A stretch of DNA of 64,000 nucleotides, taken from the NCBI RefSeq assembly GCF_000701445.1, contig NZ_JNIX01000007.1, positions 1 through 64,000 on the forward strand, given 5' to 3'. A model generated the notes under the pieces. The model did not search any database. It was not told where the DNA came from and saw only the letters and a list, made by a program, of their open reading frames with translations. The stretch is from Brevundimonas bacteroides DSM 4726 (GTDB taxonomy: Bacteria; Pseudomonadota; Alphaproteobacteria; Caulobacterales; Caulobacteraceae). Positions 8,679 through 17,743 of this stretch are shown one piece after another; the stretch's first letter is position 1; each line of letters starts with the position of its first letter. The position numbers and the translations under genes were made by a program.

Positions 8679-9104
8679 CTATCGACGCTGGAGCCACCAG
8701 AAGGCCCAGGCGATGCCGTAGCCCACGGTCTGGACACCGCCGATCAGGGCGGCGCCGGCCAGCAGCAGGTCCTTCGGCTCTCCGGTAAGCCGCTCGGGCG
8801 CGGCGTACATGAGGGTGAACAGGATCACCCCGCCGATCGCCAGGCCGAAGGTCGAGCCCCACCACCAGGCCCATTTGTGGGCCTCCTGCGCCGCCTCATC
8901 GAGCGCGCGCCACCAGCGGGCGCAGACCCAGAGGCCAGCCGCCATGGCCAGGCCCACGGACCCGGCGACGATCAGCGGTCCGACACCCGCCGTCTCGCCA
9001 AACGCCGCCGATATGCCGCCGGCGATGCCGCCCGCGATCAGGCAGACCAGAAGCAACCCGCCATAGCGGGCGACGGGATTATCCTTCACGCTCGCCTCCA
9101 TCAT
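8679..9104 (-). CDS. Four-TM membrane protein upstream of XRE regulator
   Basis: 141 residues from the ATG at 9104. An in-frame GTG at 9119 would add five residues; neither has a clear Shine-Dalgarno. Four hydrophobic segments are visible: GGLLLVCLIAGGIAGGI, VGPLIVAGSVGLAMAAGL, WWWGSTFGLAIGGVILF and LAGAALIGGVQTVGYGI. It is the first gene of the three-gene operon (membrane protein, HTH, membrane protein). Function unknown. Confidence 0.75.
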   Translation of the reverse strand: MMEASVKDNPVARYGGLLLVCLIAGGIAGGISAAFGETAGVGPLIVAGSVGLAMAAGLWVCARWWRALDEAAQEAHKWAWWWGSTFGLAIGGVILFTLMYAAPERLTGEPKDLLLAGAALIGGVQTVGYGIAWAFWWLQRR

Positions 9105-9129
9105 GGTCACGACAAGCACCCATGTCTGT

Positions 9130-9168
9130 TTGACAAGGATGTTTTACATGACGCTCCCGTGTTGTCAA
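9130..9168 (-). promoter_or_regulatory. Promoter with inverted-repeat operator for the XRE operon
   Basis: On the minus strand, TTGACA (9168-9163) is followed after 16 nt by TAAAAC (9146-9141), a reasonable -35/-10 pair. TTGACAA (9168-9162 on the minus strand) and TTGTCAA (9136-9130) form a perfect 7-bp inverted repeat whose arms are 32 bp apart, about three helical turns. One arm overlaps the -35, which suits repression by the XRE regulator encoded in the operon. Assignment to that regulator is inference. Confidence 0.55.
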
Positions 9169-9177
9169 GTGAGCTTG

Positions 9178-10425
9178 TCAGCGCCCTACAAGATTTTCAA
9201 GAGCGGGGGTCGGCGAGGCCTCGGCGACCAGCTCGGGCCGGGTGACGGGGCGCGGGGCCTGTTCGACCGGCGCGAGGTCCGGCAGCTCCTTGCCCTCGTG
9301 ATCGACGTGAAGATCTTCGAACCGTTTGGCCGATACCATGACCTGGCTCTCCAGCGAGCCGACGAACTGGTTGTACTTGCCAACCGCCTGTTCCAGCGCC
9401 CGGCCGACGCCGAACACATGACCGCCCATTGTGGCGAGGCGCTTGTAGAGTTCCTTGCCCAGCTTCGCGACCTCGTCGGCGTTCCTGGACTGCTCTTCGG
9501 CGCGCCAGCCGTAGGCAACAGCCTTGCACAGGGCGAATAGGGTGGAGGGCGTGACGATGATGACGCGCTTGGCCATGGCCTCGGTCATCAGCTCGGGCTC
9601 ACGGTCCAGCGCCGCGGAGAGGAAGGCGTCGGACGGCACGAACAGGGCGACGAAATCCGGGCTGGGCTTGAACTGGTCCTGATAGGCCTTGGCGGCAAGC
9701 GCGGAGACATGGCCCTTGATGGCCTGGGCGTTGCGGGTGGCCAGCGCCGCTTCCCGTTCGGCGTCCTCGGCGTCTCCGGGTTCAGGGAACACCAGCGGTG
9801 CCTTGGCATCGATCACGAACATGCCGGCGCCGGGCAGGCGAACAAGGAAGTCGGGCCGCTTCTGGCGGCCGTCCTCGTCGGCGGCGGATGATTGCTCGAT
9901 GAAATCGAACCGGCCCGCCATGCCCGCGGCCTCCAGCACGTTCCGGCAAGTCTGCTCGCCCCAGCGGCCGCGTCGCCCGGTATTGCCGCGCAGCACCTCG
10001 GTCAGGCGCCGCGCCTCGTCGCGGGTGGCCGACGACGCGATCATCAGGGCCGAGAGCTGTTCCTTCAGTGTGCCGGTCTCTTCCGCGCGAGCCTTCTCCA
10101 GGGCGGTGACCTTCTCCTCGAACTTGGACAGTGTCTCGGCCACCGGCTTGAGCTGGGCCTCCAGTCGTTCGCGCACGGCGCGGTCCTGTGCCTGGAAAGT
10201 TTCGGTGGCGCGCGTGACCATCTGATCGGCCACAGCCTGGGCCGACTGGGCGGCCTGGGCCTTGAGGAACTCGGCCATGGTGGCGCGGCTGTCTTCCAGC
10301 AGCGCCAACTTCTCTTCGGCGAGCGCGACCTGGCCCTTGGCCGCGCGCCAAGCCAGGAACGCCCAGACGAAGGCCAGGGCGAAGCCGACTGCGAGGGCGG
10401 CGAGGATGAGGGTCAGAGCGTTCAT
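9178..10425 (-). CDS. rmuC: DNA recombination protein RmuC
   Basis: 415 residues. An N-terminal membrane anchor (LTLILAALAVGFALAFVWAF) is followed by a long coiled coil (about 35-130, Ala/Glu/Lys/Gln-rich). The RmuC domain opens with VLRGNTGRRGRWGEQTCRNV and contains FVIDAKAPLVFPEPGD and FVPSDAFLSAAL, which resemble a nuclease fold. In E. coli RmuC limits inversions at short inverted repeats. Its neighbours recR and ybaB are also recombination-related. Confidence 0.93.
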   Translation of the reverse strand: MNALTLILAALAVGFALAFVWAFLAWRAAKGQVALAEEKLALLEDSRATMAEFLKAQAAQSAQAVADQMVTRATETFQAQDRAVRERLEAQLKPVAETLSKFEEKVTALEKARAEETGTLKEQLSALMIASSATRDEARRLTEVLRGNTGRRGRWGEQTCRNVLEAAGMAGRFDFIEQSSAADEDGRQKRPDFLVRLPGAGMFVIDAKAPLVFPEPGDAEDAEREAALATRNAQAIKGHVSALAAKAYQDQFKPSPDFVALFVPSDAFLSAALDREPELMTEAMAKRVIIVTPSTLFALCKAVAYGWRAEEQSRNADEVAKLGKELYKRLATMGGHVFGVGRALEQAVGKYNQFVGSLESQVMVSAKRFEDLHVDHEGKELPDLAPVEQAPRPVTRPELVAEASPTPALENLVGR

Positions 10426-10510
10426 GATCCGTTCGTTAGCGGGAATCGTCGCGCGGGGCGAGCATGGCGGATGCGCAAACCGCTTCCAAACGGTTGGAGG
10501 GCTCCAACGA

Positions 10511-10550
10511 GTGCAAGGAGTCCAAGGAGTCCATGCAGTGCACGGAGTCC
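10511..10550. repeat. Short imperfect direct repeat GGAGTCC
   Basis: GTGCAAGGAGTCC, then AAGGAGTCC, then GTGCACGGAGTCC within 40 bases of the 245-bp gap between recR and rmuC. It is a microrepeat of roughly 9-base units. No function is evident; nothing else was found in this gap. Confidence 0.5.
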
Positions 10551-10670
10551 CGACCGTCCAACACTCCGACGTCTTTCAATGAAGGTGCGAGGCAGATGCT
10601 CATCGACCCAGCATAGATCGTCCCTACGTCAGAAATGGACGCACGACCCCCGGGCTCACGCGAGAGCTGG

Positions 10671-11273
10671 CTAGGCGGGGCGTCTCGCCCGAAGCGCCTG
10701 GACGATCGTGCCGTCGTCCAGCCAGTCGAGATCGCCGCCGACAGGGACGCCGCGCGCGAGCGAGGTGATCTCAAGACCATCGCCCGCGATGCGGTCGGCC
10801 AGATAATGCGCGGTGGTCTGGCCATCGACCGTGGCGGGGAGCGCCAGGACGACCTCGCGCACGCCCCCTCCCCTGACCCGGCCGACCAGCTCGGAGACGC
10901 GCAGCGCCTCGGGACCCACGCCGTCCAGCGCCGACAGAAGGCCGCCCAGCACATGATACTTGCCTCGAAAGGCGCCAGACCGTTCCATGGCCCACAGCGC
11001 GCCGGCCTCCTCGACGACGCAGATCAGGCCGTTGTCGCGGGCAGGATCGGAACAGATGGCGCAGGGGTCGCGGGTGTCGGGCGTGCCGCAGACCGAGCAG
11101 GAGACGACCTTCTCGGCGGTCTCGGCCAGGGCGGCGGCGAGCGGCACCAGCAATTGCTCCCGGCGTTTCAGGAGCGCCAAGGCCGCGCGGCGGGCCGAGC
11201 GGGGGCCGAGCCCCGGCAGCTTGGCCAGAAGGCCGATCAGCCGCTCGATCTCGGGTCCGGCGGAGGCGGCCAT
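10671..11273 (-). CDS. recR: Recombination protein RecR
   Basis: 200 residues, the usual length. An N-terminal helix-hairpin-helix region ([20 protein letters not shown]) precedes the C4 zinc finger ([16 protein letters not shown]). The Toprim domain follows ([15 protein letters not shown], then [18 protein letters not shown]-type sequence). RecR clamps DNA with RecO and RecF to load RecA at gaps. It lies 7 bp downstream of ybaB, the conserved order. dnaX, normally just upstream, is displaced by ligD and ku. Confidence 0.96.
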   Translation of the reverse strand: MAASAGPEIERLIGLLAKLPGLGPRSARRAALALLKRREQLLVPLAAALAETAEKVVSCSVCGTPDTRDPCAICSDPARDNGLICVVEEAGALWAMERSGAFRGKYHVLGGLLSALDGVGPEALRVSELVGRVRGGGVREVVLALPATVDGQTTAHYLADRIAGDGLEITSLARGVPVGGDLDWLDDGTIVQALRARRPA

Positions 11274-11280
11274 TCCCGCG

Positions 11281-11610
11281 TTAGAAAAGCTTGGGCATGC
11301 CGGGGATGTTGAGCCCCGCCATCGGCCCGGCGGCCTCGCGCATCAGCTCGGCGTTGACGGCGTCGAGCTTTCGCTTGGCGTCGGCGTGGGCGGCGACGAT
11401 CAGATCGGCGAGGATTTCACCCTCGCCCGGAACCATCAGACTGTCGTCGATCCGGACCGAGGTGATCTCGCCGGGGCCTTTCAGCGCCACGGTCACCAGG
11501 CCGCCGCCGGAGGTGCCCTCGGCGGTGGTTTCGGCCATCTTCGCCTGGGCGTCCTGCAGCTTCTGCTGCATCGCCTGGGCCTGCTGCATCAGGGCGTTGA
11601 GATCTTTCAT
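11281..11610 (-). CDS. ybaB: YbaB/EbfC nucleoid-associated protein
   Basis: 109 residues starting [20 protein letters not shown], with the hallmark Gln/Met-rich N-terminal helix, then the central beta sheet ([20 protein letters not shown]) and C-terminal helix. Family members form tweezer-shaped dimers that bind DNA. It is in an operon with recR. The ATG at 11610 is chosen because the conserved N terminus begins there. Confidence 0.95.
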   Translation of the reverse strand: MKDLNALMQQAQAMQQKLQDAQAKMAETTAEGTSGGGLVTVALKGPGEITSVRIDDSLMVPGEGEILADLIVAAHADAKRKLDAVNAELMREAAGPMAGLNIPGMPKLF

Positions 11611-11706
11611 GGGCGGTAGATAGGCGCCCTCGCATGAGGCGTGCAAGGCGCATCGCGGATCGGAGAGAGGCACCTGGGCGTTAGGCCGCCGGAGGATCGG
11701 CAAACG

Positions 11707-14247
11707 ATGCGCGGCGAGCTCGAGACCTATCGCAGGAAGCGACGCTTCAACGACACGCCAGAGCCGCGTGGACGCAAGGTCGCCGGCAAGGCGACGGGCG
11801 GTGGTCGTTATCTTATCCAGCGACACGCGGCGACGCGGCTGCACTATGATTTCCGCATCGAAGTCGACGGGGTGCTGAAGTCCTGGGCCGTGACCAAGGC
11901 GCCGTCGCGGGATCCGAAGGTCAAGCGGCTGGCGGTCGAGGTCGAGGACCATCCCCTCGACTACGGCGACTTCGAAGGGACCATTCCCGGCGGCAACTAT
12001 GGCGCCGGCACGGTGCAGATGTGGGACACGGGGACCTGGAGCCCCCAGGAGCCGGACCTGGCCGCCGCCTTCAAGCGGGGCCAGGTCAAGATGGTGCTGG
12101 AAGGTGAGCGGCTTCAGGGCAAGTGGGCGCTGATCCGTCTGAAAGGCGATCGCGGCAAGCCGTCCAAGCGCAACAACTGGCTGCTGATCAAGGAGAAGGA
12201 CGACCACGCAGTCGAGGGCGAGAGCGACGCCAACATGGAGATCGATGCGTCCGTCGTCTCGGGCCGGACGATGGCCGAGATCGCCGACGGCAAGGCGCAG
12301 TGGACGTCGTCGAAGCCCACGAGCCGCAGGGCTCCCGCGAAACCGAAGCCGAGCCCGGCGCAGGTGTCTCACGCGCGAAAGCCTCACGCCTTCGTGCCGA
12401 TCCAGCTGTGCAAGGTGGTCGATCATCCGCCCGGCGACGCGGGCTGGGTGCATGAGATCAAGTTCGACGGATATCGCGTGCAGATCTCGACCGGAGGCGG
12501 GCGGGCGACGGTGCGGACGCGCAACGGCCTGGACTGGACCGATCGATTTCCGGAGCTGGCGGCCGACGCAGGGGCCTGGCCAGACGCGGTCATCGACGGG
12601 GAGGTCTGCGCCCTGGCCGAGGACGCCAGTCCGGACTTCTCTGCACTGCAGGCGGCCCTGTCCGACGGCAAAACGGAGGATCTGATCTATTTCGCCTTCG
12701 ACCTGCTGTTCGAGGGTGCCGAAGACCTGCGGGACCTGCCGCTGTCGCACCGCAAGGCGCGGTTACGGGCGCTGCTTGACCGACTGCCCCATGGCATGGC
12801 GGGCCGGGTGAGATTCGTGGACCACTTCGGGTCGAGCGGGCGGGCCGTTCTGGAAAGCGCGTGTCGCATGGATCTGGAAGGTGTCATTTCCAAGCGGCTG
12901 GACGCGCCCTATCGCGCGGGGCGATCGACGACCTGGGTCAAGTCCAAATGCCGGGGCCGTGACGAGGTCGTCATCGGCGGCTGGACGGCGGAAGGGTCCC
13001 GCTTCCGGTCCCTGCTGGTGGGGGTGAAGGACAAGGATGGCCTGCGGTCGCTCGGCCGAGTCGGAACAGGCTTCGGCCAACCCCTGCTCAAGACCCTGCT
13101 ACCGGCGCTGGAGGCGGCGGGCGCTGGCTCGTCGCCCTTCGTCGGCAAGGGGGCGCCGCGTCGAACGGGCGGGGAGACGATCCACTGGCTGAAGCCCGTG
13201 CTGGTCGCAGAGATCGACCACGGCGGCTACACCGACGGCGGATCGTTGCGGCAGGCTAGCTTCAAGGGCCTGCGCGAGGACAAGCCGGCAGCCGAGGTCG
13301 ATGCCATGCCCCAGGCCCCGACCAAGGCGGCCGGGACGACCAAGGTCGGCAAGACCGTGGTGGCGGGCGTCACGATCTCAAACCCCGACAAGGTGCTGTG
13401 GCCCGGGCGGGACGGCGCGCCGGCGATCACCAAGGCCGATCTGGCGCGCTACTATGAGGCGGTCGCCGAGCGCATCCTGCCCCACATCGAGGACCGGCCG
13501 GTGTCGATCATCCGCGCGCCGGAGGGCATCGGCGGCGAACGCTTCTTCCAGCGCCACGCCATGCCGGGTTCCAACCCCCGGCTGAAGCTCATCGATGTGA
13601 AGGAGCGCAAGCCCTACGTCTCCGTAGTCGACGTCGGGGGGCTCGTGGCGGTGGGACAGGCCGGAGGGCTGGAGCTGCATCCCTGGGGCGCAGCGCCAGG
13701 CGACCCGGAGACGCCGGATCAGATCACCTTCGACCTCGATCCGGACGAGGGGCTGGACTTCGAGGCGGTGATCGCGGCGGCCAGGGCGGTGAAAGCAAAG
13801 CTGGAGACGCTGGGGCTGAACCCGTTCGTCAAGACGACCGGCGGCAAGGGTCTGCACGTCGTCGTCCCGATCAAGGCGGACAAGCGATCGGCCGTCACCT
13901 GGGACCAGAACAAGGCCTTCGCCAAGGCCGTGTCCGAAGCCGTGCGCGCCGACCAGCCCGACCGCTTCACCACGACTCTCGCCAAGAAGGCGCGGGGCGG
14001 GAAGATCTTCCTCGACTATCTGCGCAACGGACGCATGGCGACGGCGGTCGCGCCCTGGTCACCCCGCGCCAGGCCAGGCGCCGGCATCGCCTTTCCGCTG
14101 AGCTGGAGCCAGGTCAAGTCCGGGCTGGATCCGCGCGCCTACACGATGCATACGGCACCGGCGCTGCTGAAGAAGGCCGATCCGTGGAAGGCGTTCCGGG
14201 CAAGCGCGGTCAGCCTCAGGCCGGCTTTGAAGACGATGGGGGTCTAG
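11707..14247 (+). CDS. ligD: Multidomain DNA ligase D (NHEJ)
   Basis: 846 residues from the ATG at 11707, chosen for GGAGGA 10 nt upstream. Three domains in order. Phosphoesterase (about 1-190): His40, His46 and Asp48 in QRHAATRLHYDF, and DHPLDYGDFEG. ATP-dependent ligase (about 225-550): nucleophile Lys252 in HEIKFDGYRV, with DGEVCAL downstream. Polymerase/primase (about 575-846): catalytic aspartates in TFDLDPDEGLDF and KTTGGKGLHVV. It ends and seals double-strand breaks held by Ku. Convergent with ku, and the two stop codons share a CTAG. Confidence 0.97.
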   Translation: MRGELETYRRKRRFNDTPEPRGRKVAGKATGGGRYLIQRHAATRLHYDFRIEVDGVLKSWAVTKAPSRDPKVKRLAVEVEDHPLDYGDFEGTIPGGNYGAGTVQMWDTGTWSPQEPDLAAAFKRGQVKMVLEGERLQGKWALIRLKGDRGKPSKRNNWLLIKEKDDHAVEGESDANMEIDASVVSGRTMAEIADGKAQWTSSKPTSRRAPAKPKPSPAQVSHARKPHAFVPIQLCKVVDHPPGDAGWVHEIKFDGYRVQISTGGGRATVRTRNGLDWTDRFPELAADAGAWPDAVIDGEVCALAEDASPDFSALQAALSDGKTEDLIYFAFDLLFEGAEDLRDLPLSHRKARLRALLDRLPHGMAGRVRFVDHFGSSGRAVLESACRMDLEGVISKRLDAPYRAGRSTTWVKSKCRGRDEVVIGGWTAEGSRFRSLLVGVKDKDGLRSLGRVGTGFGQPLLKTLLPALEAAGAGSSPFVGKGAPRRTGGETIHWLKPVLVAEIDHGGYTDGGSLRQASFKGLREDKPAAEVDAMPQAPTKAAGTTKVGKTVVAGVTISNPDKVLWPGRDGAPAITKADLARYYEAVAERILPHIEDRPVSIIRAPEGIGGERFFQRHAMPGSNPRLKLIDVKERKPYVSVVDVGGLVAVGQAGGLELHPWGAAPGDPETPDQITFDLDPDEGLDFEAVIAAARAVKAKLETLGLNPFVKTTGGKGLHVVVPIKADKRSAVTWDQNKAFAKAVSEAVRADQPDRFTTTLAKKARGGKIFLDYLRNGRMATAVAPWSPRARPGAGIAFPLSWSQVKSGLDPRAYTMHTAPALLKKADPWKAFRASAVSLRPALKTMGV

Positions 14248-15137
14248 GCGGCCTTCTTCTTGGTCGCAGGCTTGCGGGTGTTGGACTTGGCGGCGGTCTT
14301 CTTGGCCGGGGCCGACTTGGCGGACGTCGCCTTCTTGGCCGCCGCTTTGACGTCGCCAGACGCGGACCCTTTCAGACTGTTCCGCAGCGCCGCCATAAGG
14401 TCGATGACATTGGTGTCTTCCGGCTCCTCGACGCCGACGACGGCCTTGCCGCCCTTCTGCTTGGCCTTGATGAGGTCGCGGAGCGCGTCGTCGTAGCGAT
14501 CATGAAACTTGGTCGGATCGAACTCGGCTTCCTTCTGGCCGATGATGCGTGTGGCGATCTCGACCATATCCTTGTCGGTCTTCACTGCGGGGATGTCGTC
14601 GAAGTAGTCGGCCGCGTCGCGGACCTCGTCGTGAGCCCGCAAGGTGTAGGCGATCAGGCCGGCGTCCCGAACCTCCAGCGCGATCTGTCGCTCGCGGCCG
14701 CGCAGCACCAGACTGCCGATCGCGACCTTGCCGGCGGCCTTCATGGCGTCGCGGATGACGGCGAAGGCTTCGACGCCCACGCCCTTCTCGGGCACCACGA
14801 AGAAGGGGTCGGACCAGTAGAGGCGGTCGATGTCGGTCTCGTCGACGAAGCTGTCGATGCAGATGGTGTGGGTGGTCTCCAGCTTGACCTTGTCGAAGTC
14901 GGCGTCGTCCAGAAGGACGTATTCGTCCTTGGAAACCTCATAGCCCTTGACCAGGTCAGACCGCTCGACCGGTCCGGCGTCGGGGTCGGTCGGCACCATG
15001 CGGATGCGATTGTTGGTGTCCGGATTGATCAGGTGGAAGCTGACCCGGGCGTTGGACGCGGTGGCGGTGTAAAGGCCGACGGGGCAGGTGACCAGCGACA
15101 GCTTAAGATGACCATGCCAGACGGGACGCGCGGCCAT
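14244..15137 (-). CDS. ku: Non-homologous end-joining protein Ku
   Basis: 297 residues. The Ku core begins ARPVWHGHLKLSLVTCPVGL and contains VERSDLVKGYEV and IIGQKEAEFDPTKFHDRYDD. The C-terminal ~45 residues are a Lys/Ala-rich tail (for example KKATSAKSAPAKKTAAKS) resembling the basic extensions that promote DNA binding or threading. It forms the homodimer that binds broken ends and recruits LigD. Its stop overlaps that of the convergent ligD by 4 bp. Confidence 0.97.
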   Translation of the reverse strand: MAARPVWHGHLKLSLVTCPVGLYTATASNARVSFHLINPDTNNRIRMVPTDPDAGPVERSDLVKGYEVSKDEYVLLDDADFDKVKLETTHTICIDSFVDETDIDRLYWSDPFFVVPEKGVGVEAFAVIRDAMKAAGKVAIGSLVLRGRERQIALEVRDAGLIAYTLRAHDEVRDAADYFDDIPAVKTDKDMVEIATRIIGQKEAEFDPTKFHDRYDDALRDLIKAKQKGGKAVVGVEEPEDTNVIDLMAALRNSLKGSASGDVKAAAKKATSAKSAPAKKTAAKSNTRKPATKKKAA

Positions 15138-15143
15138 GACTGT

Positions 15144-15183
15144 GACTCCTCGGTTTCGGGGAGTCGTAACGGCGCTGTAGCGC
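15144..15183. terminator. Possible hairpins between ku and dnaX
   Basis: GACTCC (15144-15149) pairs with GGAGTC (15160-15165), and GCGCT/AGCGC forms a second small stem near 15173. They lie between the dnaX stop and the ku start, both minus-strand genes, so one may terminate dnaX transcription. No T-run; weak evidence. Confidence 0.35.
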
Positions 15184-15213
15184 TTGGGTTCACAGTCCGC
15201 GCCTTGTTGGGCC

Positions 15214-17049
15214 TCAGTCGTCTTCGCCGACCGCTTCGTCGGGGATGACCGGCAGTTCCACCACCGGGGTCAGGGTCTTGATCTCACCCAGGACCGTGCC
15301 GGGGAACGCCTGCATCACCGCCTGGACGAAGGGGTCGGCCTCGACCTCGGCCCGGAGGTTGGCGGCCGCCTTCTTCTCCTGTTCGATCAGGGTCTCGCCG
15401 CCGCCCTGGCCGTTGGCGACGACGAACCACTGGCGGCCGGTCCATTCCTTTAGACGGCCCGCCAGGCGGGTGGCGAGGTTGGCGGGCGCGCCGGGGGCGG
15501 GCTCGAAGGTCAGCTGGCCGGACTTGAAGGACACAGGGCGGACGTAGCGCTGGACGTCCATCTGCAGCGCGATTTCGCGCTTCTCCCCGATCAGGGCGAC
15601 CACGGCCTCGAAGCTCTGCGGGTCGGGCAGGCTGGGCTGGGCGGCCGGGCGGGCCGCGAGCTGGGCCGAGGCGCCGCCTCCGCCGCCGCGCGGCGCGGAG
15701 CCGCCGGGGCCGCCGGACAGAGGCTCTCCGGACTGGAGCTTCTTCAGCGCCTCTTCCGGGCCGGGCAGGTCGGCGGCATAGGCGAGGCGGACGATGGCCA
15801 TTTCGACCGCGTCAGCGGGGCTGGGGGCGCGGCGGACCTCCTCCAGCGCCTTCAGCAGCATGGACCAGGTGCGCGACAGCGTCCCGGCCGAGACCACCGA
15901 GCCGAGCGCGGCCAGGCGCTGGGCCTGATCGTTCGGCAAGCGAGTCGCGTTGGGGCCCAGCATCTTGGCGACCGAGGCGGCGTGGCAGTGTTCGAGCAGG
16001 TCGTTGGTCACCTGCACCGGGTCGGCGCCGAAGCCGTAGAGGGTGCGGAAGGTCTCCAGCGCCTCGGGCGTGCGACCGGCCATCAGCTGTTCGAACAGCT
16101 GGATGGTCTGGCTGCGGTCGGCCAGCCCCAGCATGTCGCGGACCAGGTCGGTGCGGACCGGCTCTCCGCGCTCGCCCTGGACCAGCGCCTGATCCAGCAG
16201 GGACAGCCCGTCGCGGACCGAGCCCTCGGCGGCGCGGGCGATGAGGGCGAGCGCATCGGCCTCGACCTTCATGCCTTCCTTGTCGGCGACGCGGGCCAGG
16301 TGCTCAACCAGGACCTCGGGCTCGACGCGGCGCAGGTCGAAGCGCTGGCAGCGGCTGAGGATCGTCACCGGGACCTTGCGGATCTCGGTGGTGGCGAAGA
16401 TGAACTTGGCGTGGGGAGGAGGCTCTTCCAGCGTCTTCAGCAGTGCGTTGAACGCCTGGTTGGACAGCATGTGGACTTCGTCGAGCACATAGACCTTGTA
16501 GCGGGCCTCGACCGGGGCGTAGCGGACGCTTTCGAGAATATCGCGGATGTCGTTGACGCCGGTGTGGCTGGCGGCGTCCATCTCCATGACGTCCATGTGC
16601 TGGCCCGCCATGATCGCCGCGTCGTGGCGGCCGTGGGCGGTCAGCTCCAGCGAGGGCCGGTCGATGGTCGGTGTCTCGTTGTTCAGGGCGCGGGCCAGCA
16701 GGCGCGCGGTCGTGGTCTTTCCGACGCCCCGGACGCCAGTCAGCATGAAAGCGTGGGCGATGCGGCCGGTGGCGAAGGCGTTGGTGAGCGTCCTCACCAT
16801 CGCCTCCTGGCCGATCAGGTCCTCGAAGGTGCGTGGCCGGTATTTGCGGGCGAGGACGGTGTAGGCCTCGCCGTCATTCTGGTGGGCACCCGGCGGCTGG
16901 GTCGCCGGAGCGGGCGCGACCCTGGCTGCCTCGGCCGTGGGGGCAGTCGCGGGCGCGCCGAACATGTCGTCGGTGTTCTGGTCGCGCTCTGGCGCGTCGT
17001 CGTCCTCCGCCCAGGGCGGATCGCCGGAATCAAGGTCGACGTCGGTCAT
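15214..17049 (-). CDS. dnaX: DNA polymerase III subunit gamma/tau
   Basis: 611 residues. After a ~60-residue acidic N-terminal extension, the AAA+ clamp-loader ATPase starts at YTVLARKYRPRTFEDLIGQE, with Walker A GVRGVGKTTTARLLA, Walker B YVLDEVHMLS and sensor NALLKTLEEPPPHAKFIFAT. The four-cysteine zinc module seen in E. coli DnaX is absent: LNNETPTIDRPSLELTAHGR has no Cys. The C-terminal third is the Ala/Pro/Gly linker and tau-like region. The SRP RNA lies upstream, but ybaB-recR is separated by ligD/ku. Confidence 0.96.
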   Translation of the reverse strand: MTDVDLDSGDPPWAEDDDAPERDQNTDDMFGAPATAPTAEAARVAPAPATQPPGAHQNDGEAYTVLARKYRPRTFEDLIGQEAMVRTLTNAFATGRIAHAFMLTGVRGVGKTTTARLLARALNNETPTIDRPSLELTAHGRHDAAIMAGQHMDVMEMDAASHTGVNDIRDILESVRYAPVEARYKVYVLDEVHMLSNQAFNALLKTLEEPPPHAKFIFATTEIRKVPVTILSRCQRFDLRRVEPEVLVEHLARVADKEGMKVEADALALIARAAEGSVRDGLSLLDQALVQGERGEPVRTDLVRDMLGLADRSQTIQLFEQLMAGRTPEALETFRTLYGFGADPVQVTNDLLEHCHAASVAKMLGPNATRLPNDQAQRLAALGSVVSAGTLSRTWSMLLKALEEVRRAPSPADAVEMAIVRLAYAADLPGPEEALKKLQSGEPLSGGPGGSAPRGGGGGASAQLAARPAAQPSLPDPQSFEAVVALIGEKREIALQMDVQRYVRPVSFKSGQLTFEPAPGAPANLATRLAGRLKEWTGRQWFVVANGQGGGETLIEQEKKAAANLRAEVEADPFVQAVMQAFPGTVLGEIKTLTPVVELPVIPDEAVGEDD

Positions 17050-17098
17050 CAGCGCAGGTTAGCGCGGGAGAGGCGGCGGAGGCGACTCCGCTTCTATT

Positions 17099-17268
17099 CT
17101 TTCGTCATTCCGGGCGGAGCGTAGCGGAGACCCGGAACAGGGCGGCGCGCGATAGCGCGAAACTGTCGCGCAGGCCGCTCCCGGACGCATTTCGCCTCCG
17201 CTGCGCTCCGGCGCCACCTTGTTCCGGGTCTCTGGTCGCTTCGCTCCCGACGCCCGGAATGACGAAAG
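17099..17268. repeat. Palindromic intergenic repeat element
   Basis: Perfect 18-bp terminal inverted repeats: CTTTCGTCATTCCGGGCG (17099-17116) and its complement (17251-17268). Further imperfect pairing lies inside (GAGACCCGGAAC with GTTCCGGGTCTC). It fills the gap between dnaX and the DUF3597 gene and ends flush with that gene's stop codon. It resembles the palindromic repeats scattered between genes in Alphaproteobacteria. Confidence 0.8.
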
Positions 17269-17670
17269 TCAGGACATCAGGTCGCGGGGAAGTTGGCCGC
17301 CATTGTCGATGATCTTCTGAATGACCTGCTTGTGCAGCCAGATGTTCATCGCCGCGCTGTCGGATTTGTCGCCGGTATAGCCAAGCTCATCCGCCAGTTC
17401 CTTGCGTTCGGCCAGCGAGCTTTCCAGGCCGATCAGCTTCATCAGGTCGACGATGGAGGTGCGCCAGTTCAGTTTCTGGTCCCGCTGCTCGTTCATGAAG
17501 TCGAGGATGCCGGCGACATCGACGGGCTGGGGCGGCTGGGGCGCGGTGGCGACGGCGGCGGTGACGGGTGGCTGGACGGGAGCGGCGGTCGGGGCCGGCG
17601 TCGGGGCGGCGGCTGGCGCGTCCTTCTTGCGATTGAAGATGCCGCCGAGGATCTTGCCGAGAATGCTCAT
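17269..17670 (-). CDS. DUF3597 domain protein
   Basis: 133 residues. The N terminus MSILGKILGGIFNRKKD leads into an Ala/Pro linker, then the DUF3597 domain (VDVAGILDFMNEQRDQKLNW, DLMKLIGLESSLAERKELAD, NIWLHKQVIQKIIDNGG). The family is small, widespread in Proteobacteria and of unknown function; the C-terminal fold resembles a LysM-like or helical module. Its stop codon abuts the palindromic repeat. Confidence 0.88.
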   Translation of the reverse strand: MSILGKILGGIFNRKKDAPAAAPTPAPTAAPVQPPVTAAVATAPQPPQPVDVAGILDFMNEQRDQKLNWRTSIVDLMKLIGLESSLAERKELADELGYTGDKSDSAAMNIWLHKQVIQKIIDNGGQLPRDLMS

Positions 17671-17743
17671 GTCGCCGCTCCGGTTGGGGTCGGACGAGGA
17701 GCGGTCTCACGCGGTGAAGGTTCCCGTCGTCACGCAGCCTGAA

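Noticed and set aside
15982-17124. 380-codon plus-strand open frame opposite dnaX
   Set aside because: Shadow of dnaX; no recognisable domain or ribosome site.
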